Shown: positions 1 through 13,015, counted from the stretch's first letter. The stretch: DNA of 64,000 nt from Siderastrea siderea (GCA_964030785.1 OZ034971.1:33331304-33395303), one strand, 5' to 3'. Notes: generated by a model from the letters alone, not told the origin. Translations and numbers: made by a program.

Positions 1-1125
1 TTATCCGGTGGTTACTACAGATAACGGTAAGAAAGCCTAGTTCCCGTTTTCTGATCATCTGATTGAGTTTTCTAAGTACTTTATCTGTGTTTTTTGTTGT
101 TTTCGTGCATTTCCTGTAGGCTCCCTCAATGTTCAAAGTTAAATTACTGTTGATCCTCGATTGCAAACGCTTTCTTCGGCTGAAGCGTACCAGTTAGCTG
201 CTACAGGTACAAGTTCTTTCCTGTGCTAAAATGAAATTGCAATAGATATTTTCAATCATCAAAACATCTTAATTGCATCTCTCTTGTAACAAAAAAAAAT
301 TGATATTAGGTACTATGAATAAATTTTGTGGGGGCCGTTTCGGCGCTTTGACGCATCGTTGTACCCTCTTTCCTCCTGCGACAAACGATTTTAGCCATTG
401 CACTAGATATACTAGCTATATGCACTAGACATTTGCTAATTGACGAAAAAAAAACACCTGTTTGTTCAGTGATAACTAAATAAATATCAGAGAGTCGGGG
501 TCAGAATTTAGAATCTAAGAATTTTCCCATTATAGAACGGGTAACTTTGCCGGTTTGTGGCGCGCGATATTGACTTTTTCCGGTTCTGCGAAACAGTAAG
601 TGGAACTTGGCCATCACACTTATAATGAAGGACTGTAATTTCCTTGCTGGGCCTGTACCAAAGTCAAAATGCATAAATATTTTCGATCACAGGAATTTGA
701 AAAATTTCTTGCTCTCTTTTGGCTATTTAACGGTTTCTTCGTTGTAAAATACACTCAGACACTTACATTCGACTACAATCTTTATCACCTTTATCACAAA
801 ATGTGATTTAGGTTTCAAATAAGCAAAGTCGCTATTTGTCGAGAGGTGTTGGGACTTCATGTGGTTCTATTGTTTGGTCTAAAACCTGGCAATGCTCTTC
901 AAATATTACATAGTCTACTTTAAGGTTACTTAATTAACATTTGAGCCATTTTGCCCAGAATGTTTTTGCTTTTTGTTGAAATGCCGGATTTCAGTATAAG
1001 TTTCCCGTTCAGCAACCAGATCGATTTGTTTTAAAACTTTTGCTTTGAAGTTATTTAAGAGCGGATGTCTGTAAATATCGACCAATGGTGGGAAATATAA
1101 AAATTTTGAAAAATCCCAAAAAAAT
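1..1125. other. Gene-free AT-rich DNA
   Basis: I see no coding exon here. The first ~30 bases, with the core ACAGATAACGGTAAG, resemble 13,937-13,965, so this may be the edge of a dispersed repeat. The rest is AT-rich intergenic or intronic DNA without recognisable repeats. Confidence 0.5.
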
Positions 1126-1790
1126 TCTGTAGACTTCCCTAGAACGGGTTGGAAAGTGAAATTTCAATGAAAAAATGGAAAAACAATGGTTTTGACATGA
1201 AATTTATCTCTTCATGCTAAATTCAAGCAAAAATCTGTTCCAACCGTCATATTTTCCAAAATTCTCAAATTGCCATACCCTGGGCATTAAAAAGTCCAGG
1301 CAGTGGGCCATTTTAAAAAATCTCATCTCCAGGGCATGAAAAAACTCGGCACATGCCCTGCAGCCCAAAAGTTTCAACTCTTGCCAAGGATGATATCGAG
1401 GCTGGTTCATGGAAACGAGGTTGAATTTCATGCCCGGCATGAAAATCTGAATTTCATGCAGGGCATGAAATCGGATGATATCGAGGCTACTGTACGGAAA
1501 CGAGGTTGCATTTCATGCCCGGCATGAAAATATAAATTTCATACCCGTTTCATGCCCGGCATGAAATCGGGTGATATCGAGGCTACTGCACGGAAACGAG
1601 GTTGCATTTCATGCCCGGCATGAAAATCTAAATTTCATGCCGGGCATGAAATCGGTGGAAACCCAAATTCACGCCGGGCATGAAAATATCTTTTTGGCTG
1701 ATTTCAAGCCTGGCCGGGCATGAATTTAGGTTTCAACCAGTTCCATCCGGGGCATGAAATTTAGTCCTTGCCTTATCTGCAGTTGAAAAT
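1126..1790. repeat. Array of palindromic CATG boxes (left copy)
   Basis: The stretch opens with a block containing CTAGAACGGGTTGGAAAGTG and then carries many copies of a palindromic box of the form TTTCATGCCCGGCATGAAA. From about 1,390 to 1,660 the boxes sit in a loose tandem unit of roughly 90 bp that includes GATATCGAGGCT and GGAAACGAGGTTG. The same opening block appears on the other strand near 8,190-8,230, next to a second array of the same boxes. The two may be termini of one ~7.1-kb element or two inverted copies of a family. No transposase is visible. Confidence 0.6.
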
Positions 1791-2677
1791 TTGGACGTTT
1801 TCTGTCGGTAAGTTCATTAAATGGCGCTCGGATTGTGTCATGCAATCTTCGGCTGGATCAGATTTTCAGTGACTGGTGATCTCATTGCAATCCTCTAAAT
1901 CACTGAATAAACAAATTCTGTCGAGAAAATTTGTAACCTTTTATTTGCTAGGTTTTGTTCCTAAAGTTCACAGTATAATACTCTTTAGTCGACCATTCGG
2001 TCCCCTCCCCCCCCCCCCGCCTTTATCAATTTTTGATTGCATTGGTATCAATAGCTTATGAAAACATTCTTAGAATTGACACTACCGGTAATGCACTTCT
2101 TTGATCACTAATGCTCGGCTCAGTTACTGAATCAACCACCACCCACCAACACACTCATTCGCACACTCACTGCACTCATGTTATGACAAAAGCTTCTGTG
2201 CGGACAACATTGACGCTGTCCTCCTATTCCATAACGTTGTATTGGGCTTGGACGTCTTCGACTGCAAAGTGAAGAGAGAGATATATTAAAGAGAAGAACA
2301 AATAGATGCACAGTTGACATAAGCCCAGGGTGAAGTATATACAGTCAAACCTCCCAGTGCGACCACCTCCCTTGACAGCGACCACCTAAATTCCCCCAGT
2401 CATTTCACTATAGCTGCCGCAAGCGACCACCTCCGTAAGTGTCCACTTTTAGGCGGTGAAATTTTCCATTGTTTTTAACTTCCGATAAGCAACAACTACA
2501 GCAGTGGGAACCATGGACTCCTTCCTTGAATTAGGGTTGTGTTTTCTTTTCACATTTGTGTTTTCGTTACTTTTAAAGACATACGCTGTATTAGGTATTT
2601 CCAGGAGCATATCTGGTATTTCATAAGGCAAACTGTTATCGTTTCAGTAATTATCCTGTCCGTATAATAACAGATAA
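1791..2677. other. Non-coding DNA with poly-C and GCGACCACCT repeats
   Basis: A poly-C tract lies at about 2,005-2,020. A CAGTCAAACCTCC segment with three or four GCGACCACCT copies at about 2,343-2,445 looks like the end of a dispersed DNA transposon. No gene is supported. Confidence 0.4.
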
Positions 2678-2897
2678 TAGCGACCTTCAGATCGGACCAC
2701 GAGTACGAGATTGAGTACGACTTGAATTCCTTGTCGCGCGCTTTTGTAATCTGTCCTGTGAATATCGTTCACTTAGCATTCTCCTCCGCTGGTCAGCAAC
2801 AGGGAGGAACGATGGCTTTGAGAACGTAACGTTTTTGAAATGTGAAAGTCGAACTCGTACTCAATCTCGTATACGTAGTCAGATCTGAAGGTCGCTA
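2678..2897. mobile_element. MITE with TAGCGACCTTCAGATC termini
   Basis: The 220-bp stretch starts TAGCGACCTTCAGATC and ends with its near-perfect reverse complement GATCTGAAGGTCGCTA. The inner arms (ACGAGATTGAGTACGAC and GTCGAACTCGTACTC) also pair. It has no coding capacity and is a small non-autonomous fold-back element. Confidence 0.75.
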
Positions 2898-5799
2898 ATA
2901 AATACCCGAGTGGTTCGAAATCCGAAAACTGGCTTTCGCGATGCCAATCCTAAATTTCCTTCCCGTGTTGAGCCAGCAAAGGCAGAAATCATACCCAGCG
3001 GTTCCTCCAGGGTTTCCTTTCTGGCAAAATTGCCAGCGAAGTCTTTTATATAGTCAGTGATTTTTTTGGTTTATTCTGTCCATGGTTTACAAAAACAGCA
3101 ACGGAACTACTTTACAGGAAGCTACGGATTGTCACCACACCTTATTGCTTAAGCATTTTTTCGGTTGTTTTGGAATATTGCCGTTTTGACAGACAATCAG
3201 GTAAATGCCGAACAGTGGACTCAGATTTGATATTGATTTGTTCCTATTGTCATTCTTTAAAAAATCGTTTCAACTTACTTTTAAATGTCTTGAATTATGC
3301 AGCAGGTCCTGGTAGAATATCTTTACCGTCCGATTGCAAAGTCTGTGGGATTCATACATCTGCCATCCAGATTTGAACACATTTATTGCAAATCCTGTAT
3401 ATACAAAACAAATTAGAAGTAAGAAAATTTGCGTCCACGGAGCTAGAACGCTGATTAGAAACTTATTAGCTTACATATCGGTCATTTTGATGTGAACTCC
3501 GTAGTTGAAATTTCAATTGACGTTGCGTGAGAAACATACACAGCGGTAAAAACAATGTAAACAAACTTACCAGTTAGTTAAACGGGAGGGAAGGCTGAAA
3601 ACGTCGAGTAACATTTCTTTGCGCCTGGGATGCATTCTTGTTTTGCTCTTTTGCTCACGAAATTTTTCACCTTGCTGACGACAAATTGCGTGTTCAAAAG
3701 CGAGAAAACGTCAGCGTATGAATTTGCATCAGCCGAAGAGACCCGAATATTCGAGCGTCAAAGTGTTTTAGTTTTAGTATATGACTTTGTCGGCAAGCAA
3801 AGCGGCCGAAGTGCTGTCGGAAAATGGGCGAATTTTTGTGGCGTATATTTGTGGCGTCACTTGCTTCATGTTCGCGTAATCACTTCTTTGACATTTTAGT
3901 CTCACCTTTCCAGCTGGTTCATCTTCGTTCTGCAGATACGCAAATGGTGTTATTGAGAAGCTATAACCTCCTGTGAGTGTCCGGTGGGGGTTTATTTCTC
4001 CGGTAAGTACATAATCTTAACACTTGCTCTTCTTCGTCTTCGCGGCGAAGACTGTTTTTTATTTCCATCAACAATGTGTACAAAACGTTTCCAAATAATG
4101 GTTATTATGGAAACGTTTATCTCTTTCTTTTCGTTTGATTGTTTGTTTTCTGTTGGTCACTAGTGTTGTAGTTAAACCAGCGATATTATGACACACGCAG
4201 CTGCATACTCAGCTTATTGGCTTTGGTTTCACTTTATACTTGCAGCTCATACTTAACAGGAATATGTTATTTCTCTGTTGTTTGCTTATGGTCGCTAACT
4301 TTGACCACCTGTTTTACACACAGTTTAAGCGAAAAACAGATTTTTTTAAGCTCAGGTAAATGTAAAGCATTTAAATGTAAAGCTCACTATGACTTTGCAT
4401 CAAGCTGTGATATTAGTCAAACTCAAAGAATTTAGTTTTACTTAGCTCGTCAACAGACGTGACAAAGTTTTTTTCATGTTGGAAAGGCAACATCGTTTCA
4501 AATGGTTTTTGTTATTCATGATCACTGAAAACTGGATTGTGGTTAATAGAAAATCGGGAAATTTCAGGGAAGATTTTTGTCTGATGAGTGGCAACCTTGT
4601 TTTCCCAATCCTAAAATTCAGGTGACTATTATGTTTTTCGTCTCAGTGAAAGTGAAAATTATATTGCCTTAATCAGGTCATTCATTATTGTTTAACAAGA
4701 ACAACCTAAAGAATTGTACCACATGATCAGACTAGCATAACTCTGTTGTGGGTTGCATTAATGTTTAGTTTCACTTAAATATTTTTAGGTTTATTCAGGC
4801 CAGTACCTGGACTTAATGGCTAAAAAAGACCAGAACATTTGTCACTCCAAAAGGGAGAAGGGCCAGCAAAGAGGGTTATCAAGGAAAGGATAAATCATAG
4901 AACTGTAAGTAGATAAATTCTTTCATTTAGGTTGGAATACGCTTGAGGGGAGAGCTTACAATTTTAATTGGCAAGACATGGGGTGGAGATAGGTCAGAAT
5001 GACAATTCCTTCTGTGTGACATCATCTGCTATTTCAAAGAAAATTGACACAAAATCTCTGCTTACTATGCATTGCTTTTACAACCTGTCCCTGTGGCAAA
5101 ATAAATTTAATCAAACAATGGGAAGCATTATTTATTTTTAGTTACTTCAGGTATCCTGATCATAACCTAGGAGTGCTACAAACTCCCTTTTTGTGCACTA
5201 TTTAACCCACTTATTTGCCCCAAGATCAACAGGCATGCATGTTCTCCTGACTGCTTGTTCTCCACACATCTAAGGTACTACTTGGGAGAATTTTGTTCAA
5301 CATCAAGACTATGACTTTTATGTTTGATCAACGTTCTTTACTTTGCTTCTCACAAATATATGATGCCTGCAACAGGCCACAGACACTGAAAAATATGAAG
5401 TGGTCAATAGATTGCAAGAGTTGTTATGCAAGATGTTAGTATGTGTATTAATTTTACAATTGATACTAAGGTGATTCCATTCAGTTAACTCCTGGTGTGA
5501 TAACACCAGGGAAGCCCTCTGTGTGTTATTAAGTGCTACCACAACAGTCATAACACAGTTGTCATTTATCCTGATGTTCAATTCCTTGTTTTCAGCTGAA
5601 GAAAGAATTCTTAGTGAAGTGGAAATTCTCCTGGGTGGAGACAAAAAACAGGACAAGCAAGAACACAGACATTGAAAAGGAAAATGGAAAAAGAATTTAG
5701 AGTAACTCCTTAAAGTGGATTAAGCAATTGGTGGAAAAAGTAGAAATATATTTATTGAATTTTTTTAAAAATTTTTTCCTATAATTAAAATGGGAACGA
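2898..5799. other. Gene-free stretch
   Basis: Open frames here are short (the longest is about 112 codons) and none resembles a known protein. The frame at 3,630-3,899 starts with a Cys- and Leu-rich segment that could be a signal peptide, but it lacks homology I recognise and has no clear splice partner. I leave it unannotated. Confidence 0.4.
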
Positions 5800-5985
5800 G
5801 GGCCCGGTTGTTCGAAAGCCGATTAGCGTTAACCTTGGGTTAAATTTTGTCCAGGCTTTCTGATTCTCTTGATGTTAAAAAGCGTTACTGCTGCTAACTT
5901 CATGTGGCAATTTAAAGTAGCCAGAGTCAAACTGTTAAGTGAAAATAATTTACTGGAATCCACCTTGCTTGAAACAACCAGGTCC
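5800..5985. mobile_element. MITE with GGGCCCGGTTGTT termini
   Basis: Ends are GGGCCCGGTTGTTCGAAAG and the imperfect inverse GCTTGAAACAACCAGGTCC about 186 bp apart, with no open frame between. It is a short non-autonomous DNA element. Confidence 0.55.
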
Positions 5986-7499
5986 TGACATAGTCTGTTT
6001 CCTGACCATGATGGTCTGTTTCCATCAGATGGTTTTTAATTGGGGGAAAGGGGATTTCTGGTGAAAATTAATTTCTGTGTTGGGGAGATCAAAGTGGTTA
6101 AATTTGGCCTTTTAAACATGTAATTTTACAAGAATGGTGCCATGTTATCACACTATACTTAGCCATTTTAACCTCACAGACAGTCATGATGTCCAAATTA
6201 CACTGTTTGCAAAGGAGACTGACATGGAATATTTTCTCTTGGTCACATATCCCATCCTGCATGCAATGACCCAGTGAAAAATGTTTTCCCCTCATAGTCC
6301 TCCTTGGCATCCATCCACATGAGCAAAACCAAATCAACTGTCTTTACTACCTTCAAGGGTTCAGGGGAAACATTGATGCTTATTTGGAAGATTTGAAATT
6401 TATCACAGCATCTCTCTCCCCCCCCCCCCCCCCATCACCACAGCCTGCCTCCAACTTCCCTGTTCCTTTCAATAAATAAGTCTATAGGGAGGATGTTACT
6501 TTTAAAATAGGGGCAATTGATTCCCAACTGGCCAGGGGGACAGAGGGTATCCCCCCTGTATAAGCTATATAGATATCTGCTACCCCAAGGGGTATGGCTT
6601 TTTGGTTTGAAAATGGGTATGGATTTTGACTGTTTTGGTCTGAAAGTCTGATTTGGGTACCAGATCTGAAAATGGGTATGGATTCAGAGGTTAGGGCTAA
6701 AAACATGTATTGGAAAGTTATACTGGAGAACTTGGCAGCACACCCCCACTAAAAATTCCTAGGAGTACCCCCATCCTCCTGGGATGTGAATAGTGAACTT
6801 AGAATAAATGCACTTAGCCTGCTGTTGATCAGTGTAAATTATACGATATTACATCTGTACTCACTGCCCTGTATGAAAAATGACTAGTTAATTCTTAACC
6901 ATCAGAGGTTAAATAAGGAAACAGTAAAAAATTGGGAAATTGAGTTGTGTTGATTGTGCTGAGCTTGGGACCACTTTCCCCAGAAAGCGGATAGCAATAG
7001 ATTGCCAGTAGACTACTAACTTCTTCTGGTATTGGTCATCGAGTTAAAGTAAAGGGCTCTTAATTATTCTGCTTTCTTATGAAAAGGTTGATAATCTTAT
7101 TTTTATCGTTGAGGACACTCTAAGGAGACGTATGTGTAGGATATGGTATGTTGTATAAGCATTTCATTGGACCGCAACCAATCAACAATAAAGGATTTCT
7201 AACTACCCCTGTTGCATCCACGTTTTGACACTTTGAGTATTGTTAGTACTTGGGCCAGTAAAGGTTCTGGAAGAGACAATTTGTCAGTGTGGGGATGGGT
7301 GTTTGAAGAATTTCAGCTCATTTGTAGGAGTCACTCAAGGGTCATCTCATTGTTTACACTTTTGATAAACACTGGATTTTTTATAATCCTTCATTGTCAG
7401 CAATTTCTTTCGATTTAGATACGACGGTGGAGAAGGAAATGCCGTTTCAACCTGAATAGAAAACTGACTTTATACCCACTGAGTATGTCAATTCAAGAT
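5986..7499. other. Gene-free stretch with poly-C and GGGTATGGAT repeats
   Basis: A long poly-C run lies at about 6,415-6,433. Around 6,590-6,680 the phrase AAATGGGTATGGATT recurs, which looks like a degenerate dispersed repeat. No gene is supported. Confidence 0.4.
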
Positions 7500-8232
7500 T
7501 TACTTAAAGACCAGGCAATTTTCAAGTTGGTTTTCATTCCCAGCATGTGGAGTCAATTTTCATACTGGCCATACAAAGTCGATTTTCATGCCGGGCATGA
7601 AAAGCCGATTTTCATGCCGGGCATGTAGAGCCAGATTTCATGCCGGGCATGAAATGTGGCTCGACCCGGGCCGAGAGAAGACTGGGCTGAGACGAGAACA
7701 AAAGTCATGCCGGGCATGAGATTTCGATTTTCATGCCGGGCATGAAAATCGAAATTTCATGCCCGGCATGAACTTTTTTCGTCTCAAACCCAGTCTTCTC
7801 CCGGTCGCTCGGTACGGATCGTCCCTGAGCAAAAGAACATCCCGGGCATGAACTTTTCCGAAACATGCTCTACCAAATTTTTTCCTCAATGAACTCCTCT
7901 TTAGTTTGCTTCCAACAGTTTTGGGTTTAGAGAGGCATGAAAAAATGCGTTACATGCCCAACTAGAGGGGATACCCGGTCGGAAGTAGTACATTTTCCCC
8001 TACATGCCATGATCCATGTAAAAAAGAGCCTTTGATTTTTAAGATCGTTGAAAATAATACCCACGAGGGCATTTCTTCATGCCTCTTATGTCTCAAAAGA
8101 GGTTTTCGTGGCTCAAGAGAGGTCGTTGATCATGTTTTGGCATTAAAATGGCCAAAAAGCATGCCTATACGATTAAAACTGTAAATTTTTAACTGAAATT
8201 TCACTTTCCAAGCCGTTCTAGGTATTCTATTA
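7500..8232. repeat. Array of palindromic CATG boxes (right, inverted copy)
   Basis: At least six GCCGGGCATGAAA or TTTCATGCCGGGC boxes lie between 7,585 and 7,860, some as complete 19-20 bp palindromes. The stretch ends near 8,190-8,230 in the reverse complement of the block that opens the left array at about 1,140. Orientation is opposite to the left array. No coding sequence is seen. Confidence 0.6.
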
Positions 8233-8330
8233 ATGAAAATATAAATTTTAGTTTCATCGGATAAATATTTTGGCGATACGGCGGGTGTCATGTTTGGGCG
8301 CTTCACGGCCTCCGCCAGACCGCTTTTTCC

Positions 8331-9135
8331 GGGCCCAAGACAGGGCTACGAAAAGAGCTCGATTTGAATCTAATTCAAACATCATTCAACTCAAAGCTTC
8401 TTATCGTATTAAAGGGAATTTAACACACATCTTGAGTGGTCATGTGCTTGAATTGATTGCCACTAGAATATTTTACAGATTTTTAAATATTTACAAAATT
8501 TCGAGGATTTCACGCGAGCAAGATGTTGTCGAGATTCGAAGGCCTAAAATCACACCCGGTACCTACTTTTAAACAGCAAAAGACATTCCACATTAAAAAG
8601 CAATCTCTAAGCTTTCAAAATATGGTTTTAAAACTTTGGGCAACACATGAAATGAATTTATGGGAACGCAAAATTCAGGGAGCACTTGAGTGAAATTTGA
8701 TCTTTCTGACATGACAGTTTTGAGGTTCGGCGCGACTCAAACAAATGGTGTAGCCAAAATACCTTTAATTCAGGCAATCTCAAGTCCCACTGTGATACAT
8801 ACATGCTTCATAGACATTAGGTGTAAGATTTTATACCAATTGTCAGCCGAAAAGAACTCATATCTCGGCTTTGGGGTATTTGAACTTGCCTCGCTAATGT
8901 AAACATGTGGGTCAAGTTCTTATCACGACACAGCGAAGTGTTCAATATCTACACCAAATATCTATCCTATCTAGTATATAGTCACGTCCACAGTATGTTT
9001 GTTTGTACCTTGTGACCTTGTTTGTCTTCATTTCCGCATAAAACTGAGGTAAACTACAGCGAAATCCCCGCAAGCTCAACGTGCAACGAGTCTCGTGGAA
9101 GTGCTGTTACGTGAGTCGAGATTGCGTTACGTAAC
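8331..9135 (+). repeat. Left inverted arm of the fold-back element
   Basis: Pairs with 11,475-13,890 on the other strand after the nested hAT element is set aside. Shared landmarks include TTCAAACATCATTCAACTC, CCGGTACCTACTTTTAAAC, GATCTTTCTGACATGACAG and the segment ending near TGCTGTTACGTGAGTCGAG. The arms are clearly diverged by substitutions and small indels. Confidence 0.7.
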
Positions 9136-10380
9136 ATGACACACAAGGAGACCAGTTACTTCAGGATTATTTCTGAGTTGTGAAAAAAATTCCATCTCTA
9201 ATGTACATTTTGTAGGTATGCCATTGGAATGAGCTGGCAATCTCAAATTTTCATACTTTTGCAGTCTTAACCATCGCAGACTTGGGATCCCCGAACGTGC
9301 CAAACAGTATTCATTAGCGCTATGTAAATACTGTAACGTGTTCCTGTTGTTTGTTTTGTTCTCAATATTTGTCCCGATTTCTATCACATTGAGAAATACC
9401 CTAATGCGTTGTGCAATACTTTTGCAATACCCTGTTATACAAAGCACAAGTAAGAGCGTCCCGGTACAGTCTGATCTTGCGCTGGCGGCGTCAGTCTTGA
9501 TAGCCCGGTCTCATTCTATAAACTAGCGCTGAAAATAAGTAAGCATCATTGCCAGCTAGTCTGCTCGCAAATGTGCGACGATACAGAGTGTGAATATGGA
9601 GCGTTGGTTGGGGGCGAGTGTTGTTCAAGCACCAAATACCCGGACACAGCGTACGGTGCCCATCGGGGAGTACAACCGATCAATTGAGCGCCACTTTACA
9701 GACACCCTGCAAGCCATTTTTGCTAACTGGTTTAAACACTGAAGCAGAGCTGATATTAGCCAGGGCAGGTAAGTTTGAGACATATTTTATTTCTATTCTC
9801 ATGTTAAGCTGCACTCTGGTGTTATGTATGCGCGCCCTGAGTTGCACCATCGTAGTCATAAGGTAGGTAAAAATAAAAAGATTCACCTATTTTCTCATAG
9901 GTTGATTTATTAATGAACGGGCGTTAAATGCGCGGTACGCTTTCTTGCAAGCTAGAACTAATGTATTACACTCTACATGCAATTTTCTTGCTCTCGGTCT
10001 GATTTTTTGGTATTGTACCACGTGATAAAGAAATCGGCAATTATAAAGCGCGCGCTGATTGGCTACGATGAGGGGATGTATTATGGAACATCCATGCCCG
10101 AGTCAAAGCACTAAGGAACGGACCAGGGGGGAAGGTGCAGTTTTGTTTTATTTTTGGGTTTTTCCTGGGGCAGCGTTTGTGCTTGATTGTTTGAGGTATT
10201 TTGTGCGATTTTTTATCGCTTTTGGCTCTTTTTGTCCGTGCACGAACTGTTTTCCTTGAAATTTAGGCTAGCACGATTTTTGGCCAGTTCTTAACAAAAC
10301 TCGACAAAATGAGACTGAAAATACCCGCCATAGGATTCAAGGAAAATCCGTTACCCGACCCGGTTTTATGCGTTGTTCTA
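9136..10380. other. Spacer of the fold-back element, no gene
   Basis: Only short frames occur, some overlapping on opposite strands, and none is recognisable. Around 10,020-10,130 lies a segment with CCACGTGATAAAG and GATTGGCTACGATG that resembles promoter-type sequence ahead of the open frame at 10,412, but this is weak. Confidence 0.35.
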
Positions 10381-10411
10381 AACTTGAATTTGCATTGAAT
10401 GCAAATTCAAG

Positions 10412-10795
10412 GTGGATGAGTGCCTGACCTCGGGGCAGATCCAGAGCTTCTTCTCCAGAACAGCCGTCAGACTTCGCCACGCTGTCGCCCCAGAAGACGA
10501 CGACGAAGAAACGGATGACAACAGCCGAGCAGCAGAAGAGGAGGAGGCTTTCTCAGATGTGCGCAACACCATCCTGCTGCAATGCGCACCAGTGCACCCC
10601 ATAGTCTACGACACGTGGAACCTGTGTGCGCTGAGCTCGTTCAACAAACTCAGTAAGCTTACGGTAGCCCAGTTACGGGAGATTTACTCCCACTTCAATA
10701 TGGAGGGTGAACCGTCTGGGCACAGGAAGAAGCCCTATCTGGATTTTATTTTGAACCTTGTAGGTGCCTGCTCTTGCGCATCCTCGAACCAGTAG
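10412..10795 (+). CDS. SAP-like domain protein fragment inside the fold-back element
   Basis: A 127-codon frame runs from ATG at 10,412 to TAG. Its composition looks like real protein: an N-terminal LTSGQIQSFFSR segment, an acidic Asp/Glu-rich middle (residues ~28-50), and a C-terminal stretch LSKLTVAQLREIYSHFNM followed by KKPYLDFI. That C-terminal part resembles a SAP-type helix-turn-helix for DNA binding. The local base composition is GC-richer than its surroundings. It is probably one exon or a C-terminal piece of a transposon-encoded protein, because it lies between the inverted arms. The domain match is by eye, and function is not established. Confidence 0.45.
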   Translation: MDECLTSGQIQSFFSRTAVRLRHAVAPEDDDEETDDNSRAAEEEEAFSDVRNTILLQCAPVHPIVYDTWNLCALSSFNKLSKLTVAQLREIYSHFNMEGEPSGHRKKPYLDFILNLVGACSCASSNQ

Positions 10796-11474
10796 AACCA
10801 GTGTAACACGAACTCTTGACGGAAGCAAAAGTGGTTCTTCTTGTTGGGAATTATTTTTTTGCGACTCTGAGGAAGTCGCCTTCTATTTGAAATTATAACA
10901 TTCTTTTGAGTACAAACCCTTTTATTGCAGGCCAGGTGAACAGCATGTAGATGTTACAATTCAGTCAGTCAATCAATGGAGTACCTGCAGACGATCCTTT
11001 TTTTTTAAGCTTTTAACATCCAAATACTTGTAGTGTACCTACTGCAATTTCATCGTTTTATTTCTGAATGCTCTGTTTCTAATTTCATTTTGGTTCTGTA
11101 AATGAGCATTAACAAGATTTTTAATACATATTGAAGGCGATGTTTGTTTATACATTTGACAGTGGAGTCAATTTTTGCGGAGAAAATTTTTTGCGGGAAC
11201 TGTTTTCCACGAGAACCTTTTTTCTGGATCGTCAAAGAACCCGCAAAAATTAGAACCCACAATTCGTAAAAATTAAGTGCCACACGGTATCCCAAGAAAA
11301 AAAGGAATCGGCCCCCAGTGAACGAGAAAATTTGAGTTTTCTGAGTTCAAGTTATCAGGGTTCTACTGTGATTTGCATTTTTTAAATCTAGAATTAATTT
11401 TTTTCTAAGAATTTCCTGTGGACGAAGTGGCCGTGTTGGCGGTCTTCCTGTGTTCGGTATCCCTGTGTGACATG
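10796..11474. other. Spacer of the fold-back element, no gene
   Basis: AT-rich DNA with short unsupported frames. Nothing recognisable was seen between the SAP-like frame and the right inverted arm. Confidence 0.35.
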
Positions 11475-12632
11475 TATTGTAACGCAAACTCGATTCATGT
11501 AACAGCACTTCCGCGGGACTCGTGGCACGTCGAGCGCGCGGAGATTTCGCTGTAGTTTGCCTCAGTTTTCGCAGAAATGAAGACAAACAAGGACACAAGG
11601 TACAAACAAACATATCGTAGACTTGACTGTATACTAGACAGGATAGATGTTTGGGTAGATTTTGAACACTTCGCTGTGTCGTGATAAGAAGTTGACCCAC
11701 ATGTTTACATTAGCGAGGCAAGTTCAAATACCTCAAAGCCGAGATATGAGTTCTTTTGGGATAAAAATTGCTGTAAAATGTTGCATCTAATGTCTAGGAA
11801 GCATGTATGTATCACTGTGGGACTTGTGATTACCTAAATTAAACGTATTTTGGCTGAAACATTTGTTTGAGTATTGATTTGTGTCGTGCCCAACCTCAAA
11901 ACTGTCATGTCAGAAAGATCAAATTTCACTCAAGTGCTCCCTGAATTTCGCATTCCCATAAATTCATTTCATGTGTTGCCCAAAGTTTTAAAATCATATT
12001 TTGAAAGCTTAGAGATTGCTTTTTAATGTGGAATGTCTTTTGCTGTTTAAAAGTAGGTACCGGGTGTGATTTTAGGCCTTCGAATTTCGACAACATTTTG
12101 CTCGCGTGAAATCCTCGAAATTTTGTAAATATTTAAAAATCTGTAAAATATTCTAGTCGCAATCAATTCAAGCACATGCAGGGGTGGATCCAGAGTAGTT
12201 CAAGTGATTTCCAGAAATCACTCAAATGTTTCCAAACCTGCGTTTGTTATTTCAAAGGGTCTTTATTGTAGTTCAAGAAATCAATTATCCTCCTTTTTTT
12301 ATTGTTTATTATGAAATAAAACAAAGAAAAAAGCGTCGCATCTCGTTATTCCGTCGATCACACAGCAAACCCAGCCCTTCGACGAGTCTCCGTTCGCACG
12401 GTTTCGTCCCTTTGTCGATACTTCCGAGAACAACCCGAAAAAATTCGTAGGCACGACCGGAGCAAGTTTGTACCCAGTGGGTGGGACTGAATGGTATATG
12501 GCTCTTGTCACAAATCACTCAAAACCCACTTTGATTGGCCAGAAACACTCACATTGTCTTGCGAACTACTCAAACTCGGTTGTAATTGGCTATTCAGACC
12601 GCAAACTACCGAGGAAACTACTGACAATCGCA

Positions 12633-12639
12633 TATAAAG
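12633..12639 (+). promoter_or_regulatory. TATA-like box of the hAT gene
   Basis: TATAAAG lies 104 bp upstream of the ATG of the hAT transposase exon, within the element. Position and sequence suit an RNA polymerase II core promoter. There is no direct evidence of use. Confidence 0.4.
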
Positions 12640-12742
12640 GGAAGTCTCTCCCTGGAAGTCCCTTCGTTTGTTCTTGTTGAGTTCCGATTAGAGTTCATCG
12701 TTAACTTGCTACGGAGGAAGACATGATTTTGATTTATAAACC

Positions 12743-13015
12743 ATGGTTCGAGGCGAGCCAGTTTGTCGGAAGGAGGACTGTTCTCAGTACGATATTGGCT
12801 TGGTTTTCAAGGAAATCAGCTCATATTCGGACCAGGACAAGCTCAAGTTCATAGAGAATGTGTGGAAACCAGGTGAGCTATTTGACTTCCCAGTGTCAGT
12901 GGAATGTTCGAATTCTAACCGTCATTTTGTGTGGAGCTGGCTAAAAAGATTTCCCTGGCTAGCATACTCTAAATTTCTCGATGGTGAATTTTGTTTACCA
13001 TGTGAATTAGAGTAA
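12743..13015 (+). pseudogene. hAT transposase N-terminal fragment (TTF-type zinc finger)
   Basis: The 90-codon frame contains YDIGLVFKEI, then WKPGELFDFPVSVEC, then FVWSWLKRFPWLAYSK and DGEFCLPCELE. This order (YDIG, FP, R-F-x-x-x-WL-x-RFPWL-x-YS, CLPC) is that of the TTF-type zinc-binding N-terminus of hAT-family transposases and of domesticated relatives such as ZMYM-type proteins. It stops right after the CLPC pair, where the following exons and the catalytic and dimerisation regions should come. These are absent from the remaining 760 bp of the element. The truncation agrees with a non-autonomous deletion derivative. Confidence 0.75.

Noticed and set aside
1400..1700. CATG palindromes as p53-family response elements
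   Set aside because: Half-sites read GGGCATGAAA, and the AAA end breaks the RRRCWWGYYY rule.
3630..3899. 89-codon frame as a secreted protein gene
   Set aside because: No recognisable domain and no supported splice partner or promoter; length is within chance for this DNA.
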